Assembly: GCF_024172165.1 (NCBI RefSeq)
Contig: NZ_JAMZEB010000002.1
Location: 10,991,001-11,055,000 of the forward strand
DNA: 64,000 nucleotides
Source of the DNA: Nonomuraea thailandensis
GTDB lineage: Bacteria > Actinomycetota > Actinomycetes > Streptosporangiales > Streptosporangiaceae
Direction of reading: 5' to 3'
Part shown: positions 1 through 7,981 of the stretch, piece after piece
How positions within the stretch are numbered: the stretch's first letter is position 1
How the letters are laid out: the number at the start of each line of letters is the position of its first letter
Notes under the pieces: generated by a model
What the model was told of the DNA's origin: nothing
The model's input: the letters and a program-made list of their open reading frames with translations, nothing else
Database searches by the model: none
Made by a program: the position numbers and the translations under genes

Positions 1-599
1 TGCGCGAGCGCGTCTTCGAGCCGCTCGGCATGACCGACACCGGCTTCCACGTGCCCGCCGACCAGCTCGACCGGCTGCCCACCCTGTACGCCCCCGACCC
101 CGCCACCGGCGAGTTCCTGGCCTGGGACGAGCCCGGCAACGGCCGCTGGAGCAAGCCACCGGCCTTCCAGGGCGGCGGCGGTGGCCTGGTCTCCACCGCC
201 GACGACTACCACGCCTACTTCCAGATGCTGCTCAACGGCGGCGTGCACAACGGCCGCCGCATCCTGTCCCGCCCGGCCGTGGAGCTGATGACCACCAACC
301 GGCTCACCCCCGAGCAGAACGCCCCCCGCACCGAACTGGCCCGCAACAACGTGCACATCTCCTTCGGCCAGGGCCAGCAAGGCGGCTGGGGCATCGGCAT
401 GGCGGTACGCACCTACCGCGGCGACTACGCCCCCATCGGCCAGTTCGGCTGGGACGGCGGCAGCGGCACCTCCGCCTACGCCGACCCCGCCAACGGCGTC
501 ACCGGCATCCTGCTCTGCCAGCTCGGCTACACCGTCCCCAACCCCGCCCACCTCATGAACGACTTCTGGACCACCGTCTACCAGGCCATCGACGCCTGA
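1..599 (+). CDS. Serine hydrolase (beta-lactamase family), C-terminal part
   Basis: The frame is open from base 3, so the gene begins outside the window and its SxxK nucleophile region is missing. The visible ~198 residues begin RERVFEPLGMTDT, the characteristic segment of class C beta-lactamase/D,D-peptidase-fold hydrolases. They continue through GLVSTADDYHAYFQMLLNGG to a GWDGGSG stretch where the third active-site motif (HxG or similar) usually lies. Members hydrolyse esters or amides by a serine acyl-enzyme; the substrate cannot be told. The stop lies 38 bases before the MFS gene on the same strand, so co-transcription is plausible. Confidence 0.85.
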   Translation, partial: RERVFEPLGMTDTGFHVPADQLDRLPTLYAPDPATGEFLAWDEPGNGRWSKPPAFQGGGGGLVSTADDYHAYFQMLLNGGVHNGRRILSRPAVELMTTNRLTPEQNAPRTELARNNVHISFGQGQQGGWGIGMAVRTYRGDYAPIGQFGWDGGSGTSAYADPANGVTGILLCQLGYTVPNPAHLMNDFWTTVYQAIDA

Positions 600-637
600 C
601 ACCGAGTTCGCGCCCAACGGCGCAGGAAGCAGGAGAC

Positions 638-2116
638 ATGCGACCGCATCCCCGCCGCTGGCTGATCCTCATCGCGCTCTGCCTGAGCACGCTGGTTCTG
701 GTCATCGACAACATGGCGCTCACCGTCGCCGTCCCGGCGCTGTCCGCGGACCTGGGCGCGACCGCGCAGGACATCCAGTGGATCCTGGAGTCCTACATGC
801 TGGTCTTCGCCGGCCTGCTGCTCACGGCCGGCTCGCTGTCCGACCGGTACGGCAGGCGGAAGGTCATGGTCGTCGGCCTGACGCTGTTCGGCGCGGCCTC
901 CCTGGTGGCCACGTTCGCCACCAGCCCCGGCGAGTTGATCGCCGCCCGCGTGGCGATGGGCGTCGGCGGCTCGCTGATCATGCCCTCCAACCTGTCCATC
1001 ATGATCAACGTGTTCACCGACGAGGCCGAACGGCGCAAGGCCATGGCCGCCGGTGCCGCCTTCGGCGTGCTCGGCCTGGTCGGCGGGCCCGTTCTCGGCG
1101 GCGCCCTGGTCGCCTCCCTCGGCTGGGAGGCGGTCTTCTGGATCAACGTCCCGGTCGCCGCCCTGGCCGTCACGGCCGCCCTGGCCCTCATGCCCGAGTC
1201 CAGAGGGCCGGTGACCAGGCCCGACCCCCTCGGCGCCGTCCTGTCCGTGATCGGCATGTCCGCGCTGGTGTGGACGATCAACGAGCTCGCGCACGGCGTC
1301 GCCTGGATCCAGCTGGTCATCGCCGTCGTGGCGCTCAGCGCCTTCGTCGTCTGGGAGCTGCGCACCGAGCACCCGATGGTGCCGCTCAGGCTGTTCCGCG
1401 ACCGTGACTTCGCGGGTGGCAGCCTGTCGATGACGCTGGTCCAGGTCGGCAACGGTGGCCTGCTGCTGGTGCTGACGCAGTACATGCAGTTCGTCCTCGG
1501 CTACAGCTCCACCCAGGCCGGCCTGGCGTTCATCCCGATGTTCGCCGCCTCCATGATCTTCAACGGCGTCGGCGCCGCGCTCGGCACCAGGCTGGGCAAC
1601 CGCACCACCGCGGTGCTCGGCATGGTGGTGATGGCGGGCGGGTTCGGCCTGCTCGGCCTCTCCTCCGCGGACAGCTTCGCGATCCTGGCCGTCGCCCAGG
1701 CCGTGCTGGGCGCGGGCAGCGGCCTGGCGATGCCGTCGGCGGTCATCGCGCTGATGGGCGCCGTCCCCGCCGAGCGGGCCGGGGCCGGCTCGGCGCTCAA
1801 CAACACCATCCAGCAGGCCGGCGCCGCGCTCGGCGTGGCCGTCCTGGGCAGCCTGGCGACCAGCGGCTACGCCTCGGCCATGCCGGCCGGCGCACCCGAG
1901 GAGGCCCGCCGCTCGGTGGCCGCCGCCGTGGCCGACCCGTCCCTGTCCGCGGTCGCTCGCGAGGCCTACGGCGCGGCCATGTCGTACGCCTTCCTCGGCG
2001 CGGCTGCCGGCGTGCTCGCGGCCGCCGTACTGGCCCTGCTCCTGCTGCGCGGACGCCGCGTCACGGCAGGCACGCCCTCGACCACCGACGAGTCCAGGAT
2101 CCTCGTCGCCGCGTAG
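638..2116 (+). CDS. MFS drug-exporter, DHA2 (EmrB/QacA) family, 14 TM
   Basis: 492 residues with about 14 hydrophobic helices, the size and layout of proton-driven DHA2 multidrug exporters in the cytoplasmic membrane. Motif A of the 2-3 loop is visible as GSLSDRYGRRKVMV near residue 64, and the antiporter motif C as GVLGLVGGPVLGG in TM5. The ATG is preceded by GCAGGAG at good spacing. It follows the serine hydrolase closely and may share its transcript. The exported compound is unknown; no dedicated regulator is adjacent in the window. Confidence 0.9.
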   Translation: MRPHPRRWLILIALCLSTLVLVIDNMALTVAVPALSADLGATAQDIQWILESYMLVFAGLLLTAGSLSDRYGRRKVMVVGLTLFGAASLVATFATSPGELIAARVAMGVGGSLIMPSNLSIMINVFTDEAERRKAMAAGAAFGVLGLVGGPVLGGALVASLGWEAVFWINVPVAALAVTAALALMPESRGPVTRPDPLGAVLSVIGMSALVWTINELAHGVAWIQLVIAVVALSAFVVWELRTEHPMVPLRLFRDRDFAGGSLSMTLVQVGNGGLLLVLTQYMQFVLGYSSTQAGLAFIPMFAASMIFNGVGAALGTRLGNRTTAVLGMVVMAGGFGLLGLSSADSFAILAVAQAVLGAGSGLAMPSAVIALMGAVPAERAGAGSALNNTIQQAGAALGVAVLGSLATSGYASAMPAGAPEEARRSVAAAVADPSLSAVAREAYGAAMSYAFLGAAAGVLAAAVLALLLLRGRRVTAGTPSTTDESRILVAA

Positions 2117-2220
2117 AAGCGCCGTGTCAGATCGGCGACGGCCCGGTGTCAGCCCGGTCGGCGATCGTGGATGTCACGAAGCAACCGAGCACCTCACGAA
2201 CTGAACGGAGCACCCCCACC

Positions 2221-2628
2221 ATGTCCCTCACCCTCACCGCCCAGGACAAGATCACCATGCGCACCGCGGCCTGGGGCTCGGTCTCCCTGATGGCCGCCGC
2301 CGACGCCGCCGGCAAGCCCCACCGGGCCGCCACCCACGGCTCCATCGCCCTGGCCTCCGCGACCGGCCTGACCGGCCACGTGCTCGCCGAGTGGCCCAAG
2401 GGCGTGAACCTGCGCGGCAAGTCCGTGGCCGAGCTCGCCGACGTCGTACTGCCGGCCCTGACCGCGGCCATGAGCCTGCTCAACAAGCAGGACCCCGCGG
2501 AGGCCGTCAACTTCCGCCGCACCGTCGTCGTCGCCATCGAAGCAGCCGCCCGGACCCACCAGGGCGACCCCCGCCCTCCCGTGGCCGAGATGCTCCGCAA
2601 GATCACCGCAGCCCTCGACGCCGCCTGA
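2221..2628 (+). CDS. Conserved-looking small helical protein, function unknown
   Basis: 135 residues from ATG 2221, which has CGGAG about 10 bases upstream; an earlier in-frame GTG at 2146 would add 25 residues but has no better ribosome site. The product is Ala-rich and mostly helical (QDKITMRTAAWGSVSLMAAA, then SIALASATGLTGHVLA), with no signal peptide and no motif I recognise. It begins about 105 bases after the MFS gene, so it may have its own promoter. No function can be assigned. Confidence 0.75.
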   Translation: MSLTLTAQDKITMRTAAWGSVSLMAAADAAGKPHRAATHGSIALASATGLTGHVLAEWPKGVNLRGKSVAELADVVLPALTAAMSLLNKQDPAEAVNFRRTVVVAIEAAARTHQGDPRPPVAEMLRKITAALDAA

Positions 2629-2768
2629 CGGCCTGCTCCCCGGAATGACCGCATGTCGACATAACGCGGGCATAACCACATCCGGTGACGGCCGGGTTAT
2701 GGACCGCTCGCTGGACTACCTCCCCGATGGCCGAGATCCGCTCGGCCCGCTCCATCGGGGGACCCTTC

Positions 2769-4148
2769 GTGACAGCCACCCTGGCCCGTGGCGCCCGCTC
2801 TCGCGCGGACGCCACGGGCCGCAGCCTTTCCGGGCACCGGGTGTTCGGAGGCGTGCTCGTCCTCGCCGCCGCACTCCGCGTGCTGGTCATGCTCGGGTAC
2901 GACACCGCGCGGCTCTACTGGTACGACTCGTTCACCTACCTCGACGTGGCCGTGCACCTGCGGCCACAGGGCGCCTTCCACCCCGCCGGCTACTCGTGGT
3001 TCCTGTGGGCCCTGCGCCCCTTCCACAGCGTGGAGCTGGTGGCGGGGATCCAGCACGCCATGGGGCTCGGCGTCGCGGTGATGCTGTACACGCTGCTCAG
3101 ACGCTGGTCGGTGCCCGGCTGGGCGGCCACGGCGGCCACGGTGCCGGTGTTGTTCGACCCGTCCTTCGTCCGGCTGGAACACTCCGTGCTGTCCGACCTG
3201 CAAGTGATCTTCCTCATCACGGCCGCGCTGCCGGCGCTGCTGTGGCGTCCCACCGGTCACCTCTCCACCAGGGCGGCGACCGCGGCGGGGCTGCTGCTCG
3301 CGCTGGCCGGCCTCACCCGCACCGCCGCCGTGCCCCTGCTCGGCCTGGCCGCGCTCTTCCTCCTGGCCCGCCGCACACCCTGGCGGCGGATCGTGGCGTT
3401 CGTGCTGGCGGGCGGGCTGCCCCTGCTCGCCTACGCCGGCTGGTACGCCCAGCACCACGGCAGGTTCGCCCTGAGCGGCTCCGACGGCGTCGCCCTCTGG
3501 GCCCGCACCATGACCTTCGCCGACTGCTCGCGCATCCAGCCGCCACCTGACCTGGCACCCCTCTGCCCGAACGGCACCGTCCTCGACGCCGCCTCCGAGT
3601 ACGTCTGGGCGCCCGGCTCCTCCCTCAACCGCCTGCCCGGCGACCGGTTCGCCCACAACGACCTGGCCAGATCGTTCGCCGTCACCGCGATCGCCGCCCA
3701 GCCGCTCGACTACCTGCGCGAGGTCGTCAAGGACACCTCGCTCGCCTTCACCTGGCAGCCCGTCGCCCACCCCAGGCGGGTCAGTGCCCACACGACCTTC
3801 CCGCGCGGCTCCTGGCCGCTGCCCGAGCAGCACGCCCTCATCGGCAAGGTCCGCAACGAGTACGACTCCGACATTCGCGGCATGAGCTCGGTCGAGCCGT
3901 TCGCGTCGGTGCTGGCCGCCTACCCGTATCCATGGCTGCTGCACGGGCCCGTGTTCGGGGTGCTGCTGGTGGCGGGCGGTGCGGGCGCGCTGCGGCGGGG
4001 ACGCAGGGCGGCGCTGCTGCCGTGGTCGTTCGCGATGTTCCTGCTGGTCGCGCCGGTGGCCGCGCTCGACTTCGACCATCGGTACGTGTTGCCCGCGATC
4101 CCGCTCGCGTGTGTGGCCGCCGCGCTCGCCCTGCGCCGGGTCACGTGA
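2769..4148 (+). CDS. Polytopic membrane protein, GT-C glycosyltransferase-like
   Basis: 459 residues from GTG 2769, chosen because GGGGGA lies six bases upstream; ATG 2685 and ATG 2727 are in frame but weakly supported. The protein has many hydrophobic helices. An early loop, YWYDSFTYLDVAVHLRPQG followed by FHPAGYSWFLW, looks like the acidic first luminal loop of GT-C (ArnT/PMT-type) transferases that use polyprenyl-phosphate sugars. A hydrophilic extracytoplasmic stretch lies at about residues 255-375. The acceptor is unknown. The last 30 bases, including the stop, form the left copy of a direct repeat that recurs at 4916-4945. Confidence 0.7.
   Translation: MTATLARGARSRADATGRSLSGHRVFGGVLVLAAALRVLVMLGYDTARLYWYDSFTYLDVAVHLRPQGAFHPAGYSWFLWALRPFHSVELVAGIQHAMGLGVAVMLYTLLRRWSVPGWAATAATVPVLFDPSFVRLEHSVLSDLQVIFLITAALPALLWRPTGHLSTRAATAAGLLLALAGLTRTAAVPLLGLAALFLLARRTPWRRIVAFVLAGGLPLLAYAGWYAQHHGRFALSGSDGVALWARTMTFADCSRIQPPPDLAPLCPNGTVLDAASEYVWAPGSSLNRLPGDRFAHNDLARSFAVTAIAAQPLDYLREVVKDTSLAFTWQPVAHPRRVSAHTTFPRGSWPLPEQHALIGKVRNEYDSDIRGMSSVEPFASVLAAYPYPWLLHGPVFGVLLVAGGAGALRRGRRAALLPWSFAMFLLVAPVAALDFDHRYVLPAIPLACVAAALALRRVT
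4119..4148 (+). repeat. 30-bp direct repeat, left copy
   Basis: These 30 bases coincide with the last codons and stop of the GT-C-like gene. They recur at 4916-4945 with a single mismatch (T at 4132, C at 4929). The repeats enclose the toxin-antitoxin pair almost exactly, as expected if about 797 bp was inserted at the 3' end of the gene and duplicated its target. Confidence 0.85.
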
Positions 4149-4152
4149 ACAC

Positions 4153-4181
4153 TGGTATGGGGTGTACCACGGAGAGTATGG
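4153..4181. promoter_or_regulatory. Possible antitoxin operator
   Basis: TGGTA and TACCA form an inverted repeat with a 7-base spacer (4153-4169), just upstream of the antitoxin start. GTATGG also occurs three times in 40 bases (4155, 4176, 4188). Ribbon-helix-helix antitoxins usually repress their own operon through such sites; that this is the site is inference. Confidence 0.4.
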
Positions 4182-4189
4182 TGTCTTGT

Positions 4190-4468
4190 ATGGCAACCAA
4201 GAAGATAACGGTGACGGTTCCCGAAGATCTTCTTGAGGAGATCCGCGCAGACGCGGCCGAACGAGGGCTTTCGGCCTACGTCGCGGAGGCGCTGCGTGCC
4301 AAACGTGACCGAGATCGGCTGCGGGAGCTGGTGGGCTGGTTGGAAGAGGAATACGGCCCGGTCACCGAAGACGAGCGCGCCGCGGCGATGGCGGAGCTTG
4401 AAGATCTCGACGCTGAGCACGAGCGCCGCCGCACCGGCGATGTGCGCAGCGGGGGAGAATCCGCGTGA
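4190..4468 (+). CDS. Type II antitoxin, ribbon-helix-helix type
   Basis: 92 residues. The N-terminus KKITVTVPEDLLEEIRADA then LSAYVAEAL is a ribbon-helix-helix (CopG/MetJ-fold) DNA-binding segment. The remainder is acidic and helical (about residues 40-92), typical of the toxin-neutralising tail. ATG 4190 is preferred; ATG 4178 is in frame but sits almost on the GGAG. The stop overlaps the GTG start of the toxin (GTGA), indicating translational coupling. It is expected to bind the PIN toxin and repress the operon. Confidence 0.85.
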   Translation: MATKKITVTVPEDLLEEIRADAAERGLSAYVAEALRAKRDRDRLRELVGWLEEEYGPVTEDERAAAMAELEDLDAEHERRRTGDVRSGGESA

Positions 4469-4890
4469 GGAAGCGCGGTGGTGAGCACGGGCGGTCACTC
4501 CTGCGCGTGTTCGTGCTCGACTGCCAGGCCCTGTCCTTGGCCGTGAAGGGTGACAGGAAGCTGATCGCCATGCTCGACCTCGCGGCGCGGGGAGAGGCGG
4601 ACGTGGTGACGTCTCCGATGACGGTGGTCGAGGCGCATGACGGACGGATCACCGAGCAGCGCTGGGACTGGGTGCTCTCCCGGCTCGACGTCGTCGGCAT
4701 CGGCAAGGACGAGGCTCGTGAGGCCCGGCGGCTTCTCTCGGATGCCGGACTGCATGGCCACAAGTACGCGATCGACGCGGTGCTCGCCGTAATCGCCCGG
4801 CAGCAGAAGGGGCAGGTGACCGTTTTGACCTCCGACGTGGACGACCTGGAAAAGCTGGTTCCGGAATCGGTCGTCGTCAGGAAGGTGTGA
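4465..4890 (+). CDS. PIN-domain toxin (VapC-like ribonuclease)
   Basis: 141 residues from GTG 4465. The four acidic residues of a PIN nuclease are in place: D19 in VFVLD, E56 in VVEAHD, D104 in AIDAV and D124 in LTSDVDDL. Such proteins are Mg2+-dependent endoribonucleases acting on tRNA, rRNA or mRNA; the target cannot be predicted. The basic N-terminus (MRKRGGEHGR) may be partly untranslated if a later start is used. Together with the antitoxin it fills the interval between the two copies of the 30-bp direct repeat. Confidence 0.88.
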   Translation: MRKRGGEHGRSLLRVFVLDCQALSLAVKGDRKLIAMLDLAARGEADVVTSPMTVVEAHDGRITEQRWDWVLSRLDVVGIGKDEAREARRLLSDAGLHGHKYAIDAVLAVIARQQKGQVTVLTSDVDDLEKLVPESVVVRKV

Positions 4891-4915
4891 TGTCTGGAAC
4901 GACCAGGTCGCGCAA

Positions 4916-4945
4916 GCCGCGCTCGCCCCGCGCCGGGTCACGTGA
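4916..4945 (+). repeat. 30-bp direct repeat, right copy
   Basis: 29 of 30 bases match 4119-4148. It lies between the toxin stop and the next gene and is not translated in the frame used by the left copy. It ends in the palindrome GTCACGTGAC. Confidence 0.85.
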
Positions 4946-4972
4946 CGTGGCAGGCGCTGTTAGCGTGCTGCG

Positions 4973-5626
4973 GTGGATCTCTTCTCACGGTCGTGGGCGG
5001 CGTTGCGCACGGCGGTCGCCGGGCTCGCCGACGAGGACTTCGAGCGGCCCTCCGGCTGCGCCGGCTGGCTCGTCCGGGACCTCGCCTGCCACCTGGTCAT
5101 CGACGCCCAGGACGTCCTGATCACCCTGGCCACTCCCCGGGACGGGGCGCCGACCAGGAACGCGGTCACGTACTGGGACCTCGTCGAGCCGCCGACCGGC
5201 GACGACCCGCTCGACGCGCTGACCGTCCGCCTCGCCGCCGCCTACCAGGAGCCGCGGCTGCTCAAGTTCCACCTCGACGACGTGGGCTCGGCGGCCGGGC
5301 GCGCCGCCGCGCTCGCCGATCCGGCCGCCCGGGTCGGGACCAAGGACCAGGTCCTCACGGTGGGCGACTACCTGTCCGCGTACGTCATGGAGTGGACGCT
5401 GCACCACCTCGACCTGATCGCCCACCTGCCGCACGTCGCCGGTCCGCCCGCCGAGGGGCTGTCCCGCGCCCGCGCGATGCTGGAGGAGCTCGCCGGGGCC
5501 GCGTTCCCGGCGTCGTTCTCCGACGCGGACGCGCTGCTGGTCGGCACGGGACGGCGGCCGGCGACGGACGCGGAGCGGGCGCAGCTCGGTGAGCTGACCG
5601 GCAAGCTGCCCTTCGTCCTGGGCTGA
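4973..5626 (+). CDS. Maleylpyruvate isomerase N-terminal/DinB-like metal-binding protein
   Basis: 217 residues from GTG 4973. The start RSWAALRTAVAGLADEDFER followed by GCAGWLVRDLACHLV (His40) is the four-helix metal-binding N-terminal domain shared with mycothiol-dependent maleylpyruvate isomerase. The second cluster, YVMEWTLHHLDLIAH near residue 135, supplies further His ligands. Many actinobacterial members of this superfamily are uncharacterised thiol-dependent transferases, so the substrate is open. It starts 27 bases after the right copy of the direct repeat and probably followed the GT-C-like gene before the toxin module arrived. Confidence 0.75.
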   Translation: MDLFSRSWAALRTAVAGLADEDFERPSGCAGWLVRDLACHLVIDAQDVLITLATPRDGAPTRNAVTYWDLVEPPTGDDPLDALTVRLAAAYQEPRLLKFHLDDVGSAAGRAAALADPAARVGTKDQVLTVGDYLSAYVMEWTLHHLDLIAHLPHVAGPPAEGLSRARAMLEELAGAAFPASFSDADALLVGTGRRPATDAERAQLGELTGKLPFVLG

Positions 5627-5634
5627 TCTTCTGG

Positions 5635-6060
5635 TCAGCCCGCGACGGCGCGGTGGGCGACCACCTTGTCGATGCGCAAGCGTACGAGGCACTCGCCTGG
5701 GACGGCGTTGCGGGCGCCGAACTCCTGGGCGCGCCCGTCGCCCATGTAACGCCGGCCGATCTCGACGGCCCACACCAGCATCTCCTCCAGGTCGAGCGTG
5801 ATGGTGGCGCGGCCCTTGATCAGCACGTACGAGTACGGCGGCGCCTGGTCGTCCACGCACAGCACGGCCCTCGGGTCGCGGCGCAGCGCCTTGGCCTTGA
5901 GGCCGGTCTCGGAGGTGTTGAACACCACCTCGTCGTCGTCCAGCAGAAACCAGATCGGCGTGATGTGCGGCGCGCCGTCGGACAGCGTCACCCCGAGCTT
6001 GCCCGTGCGGGTGCCCGCCGAGGCGAACGCCCGCCACTCGTCGTCACTCATGCGTTCCAT
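5635..6060 (-). CDS. PPOX-class F420-/flavin-dependent oxidoreductase family protein
   Basis: 141 residues of the split-barrel pyridoxamine-phosphate-oxidase-like fold. The TGKLGVTLSDGAPHITPIWF strand pair, VVFNTSETGLKAKALRRDPR and the valine/isoleucine-rich strands after it match actinobacterial F420-binding members of this fold. Such enzymes are cytosolic redox enzymes of mostly unknown substrate. ATG 6060 or ATG 6048 could be the start. It runs convergently into the DinB-like gene, with 8 bases between stops. Confidence 0.8.
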   Translation of the reverse strand: MERMSDDEWRAFASAGTRTGKLGVTLSDGAPHITPIWFLLDDDEVVFNTSETGLKAKALRRDPRAVLCVDDQAPPYSYVLIKGRATITLDLEEMLVWAVEIGRRYMGDGRAQEFGARNAVPGECLVRLRIDKVVAHRAVAG

Positions 6061-6151
6061 GAGGCTACGCTACGCCACGACGTAAAAGGGTTCGAGAACT
6101 GTCGGTGCCCGGTGATACAAAGCAGGTCCACCTATGCCGAGGGGCTTGAGC

Positions 6152-7981
6152 ATGTCGATCACCAGTGGCTCGGAGTTCTCCGTCGCTGGGCCGCGCTACA
6201 ACCGCCGCGGCCCGGTGCGCTGGTTGTGGTCGCATCTGCGCCGCCACCCGCTGCACCTGCTCGGCTTCCTCGGCGGGTCGCTGGTCATGGTGGTGCTCAA
6301 CGCCATGGTGCCGCTGCTCACCGGCGACGCGTTCGACGCCGTGCTCGGCGTGCGGGGCGAGCCGATGGACGCGCTCGGGCTGATCGCGTGGGCGTTGCTG
6401 GCGATCGTGGTGGCGCGCGGGCTGTTCGACCTGTGGGCGCGGTTGTCGAGCGAGGTGCTGGCCAAGCGGCTGGAGCGCGACGCGCGCGACGAGCTGTACG
6501 TGAGCCTGCTCGGCAAGAGCCAGACCTTCCACAACCGGCAGCGGGTCGGCGACCTGATGGCCCGGGCGGCCAACGACATCCGCCAGCTCTCGATCATGAT
6601 CACGCCGGGGGCCGACCTCATCGTGGACTCGGGGCTGACCGGGCTGGTGCCGCTGTTCTTCATCGCCGCCATCGATCCGCGCCTGCTGCTGGCGCCGGGC
6701 GTGTTCGCGGTGGTGTTCATCGTGGCGCTCTGGCACTACATGCGGCAGCTCAACCCGGTCGCGACCCGCATGCGGGAGGAGTTCGGCGAGCTCAACGCGG
6801 GGCTCAACCAGGCCGTGCGGGGCATCGAGGTGATCAAGGTGACCGCGCAGGAGGCGCAGGAGCGGCTGCGGTTCCGGGCCAACGCGCGCCGGTATCGCGA
6901 CTCGTTCGTCCGCAACGGGCTGGTGCAGGCGCGTTACCTGCCGACGCTGCTGTTCGCCTTCGCCATGGCGGCGGCGCTGTGGCACGGCCTCTACCTGCAG
7001 AGCCTCGGGGCGATCACGGTCGGCGAGCTGGTCGCGTTCATGGGGCTGATGGGCATGCTCGGGTTCCCGACGCAGATGTCGATCTTCACGTTCTCGCTGA
7101 TCCAGATCGGCATCGTCTCCTCGCGCCGCATCCTCGGCATCATCACCTCCGACAGCGAGATCGAGCAGCGGCCCGACGGGCACGTCGCGCCGATCAGCGG
7201 GGAGATCGTCTTCGAGGACGTCACGTTCGGCTACGAGGCCGACGGCGAGCCGGCGCTGCGCGGGGTGACGTTCACGGTGCAGCCGGGCGAGACCGTGGCG
7301 ATCGTCGGCGAGACCGGGTCGGGCAAGAGCACGCTGACCAAGCTGGTGCCGCGCATCTACGACGTCACCTCCGGGCGCATCCTGGTCGACGGCGTGGACG
7401 TGCGCGAGTGGGACCTCGACTCGCTGCGCTCGCAGATCTCCACGATCGAGCAGGACATCGTGCTGTTCTCCCGCTCCGTGGCCGAGAACATCGCCTTCAG
7501 CAAGGGGCAGCGGGCCGACCGCGAGGCGGTGATCGAGGCGGCGCGCGACGCGCAGGCCGCGGAGTTCATCGACGAGCTGGACGACGGCTACGACACGGTG
7601 ATCGGCGAGCGGGGCGTCACACTGTCGGGCGGGCAGCGGCAGCGGCTGGCCATCGCGCGGGCGCTGCTGACCGACCCGGCGATCCTCGTGCTGGACGACT
7701 CCACCAGCGCCATCGACTCCGCGACGGAGGACAGGATCCAGCAGGCCATCGGCCGCATCCTCGAAGGGCGCACCACCTTGCTCATCACCCACCGGCTCTC
7801 GCAGATCCGCTGGGCCGACAAGGTGCTGCTGCTGCGGCGCGGCCAGGTGGTCGACTTCGGCACCCACGACGAGCTGATCGGGCGCAGCCGCCTCTACCGG
7901 CGGGTCTTCGCCCACTACGACGAGGCCGACCTCCGCGACGAGGGGCCGGTGCTGGCCGGCGAGCAGGGAGGGGTGCGCTGA
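6152..7981 (+). CDS. ABC exporter subunit A (TMD-NBD), degenerate Walker B
   Basis: 609 residues: six-helix exporter transmembrane domain (about 1-330) then a nucleotide-binding domain. ATG 6152 has GAGGGG seven bases upstream; ATG 6134 is an alternative. Walker A is GETGSGKST and the signature is the canonical LSGGQRQRLAIARAL. After Walker B the catalytic Glu is replaced by Asp (ILVLDDSTS), which marks the degenerate site in heterodimeric exporters such as TM287/288. The stop overlaps the next ATG by one base, so both half-transporters are made together. Substrate unknown (lipid, peptide or drug). Confidence 0.92.
   Translation: MSITSGSEFSVAGPRYNRRGPVRWLWSHLRRHPLHLLGFLGGSLVMVVLNAMVPLLTGDAFDAVLGVRGEPMDALGLIAWALLAIVVARGLFDLWARLSSEVLAKRLERDARDELYVSLLGKSQTFHNRQRVGDLMARAANDIRQLSIMITPGADLIVDSGLTGLVPLFFIAAIDPRLLLAPGVFAVVFIVALWHYMRQLNPVATRMREEFGELNAGLNQAVRGIEVIKVTAQEAQERLRFRANARRYRDSFVRNGLVQARYLPTLLFAFAMAAALWHGLYLQSLGAITVGELVAFMGLMGMLGFPTQMSIFTFSLIQIGIVSSRRILGIITSDSEIEQRPDGHVAPISGEIVFEDVTFGYEADGEPALRGVTFTVQPGETVAIVGETGSGKSTLTKLVPRIYDVTSGRILVDGVDVREWDLDSLRSQISTIEQDIVLFSRSVAENIAFSKGQRADREAVIEAARDAQAAEFIDELDDGYDTVIGERGVTLSGGQRQRLAIARALLTDPAILVLDDSTSAIDSATEDRIQQAIGRILEGRTTLLITHRLSQIRWADKVLLLRRGQVVDFGTHDELIGRSRLYRRVFAHYDEADLRDEGPVLAGEQGGVR

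Noticed and set aside
5653..7980. Very long open frame running into the second ABC exporter gene
   Set aside because: Its first ~775 codons are an Arg/Ala/Pro-rich shadow of the first exporter gene; only the part from 7981 has protein-like sequence and a ribosome site.
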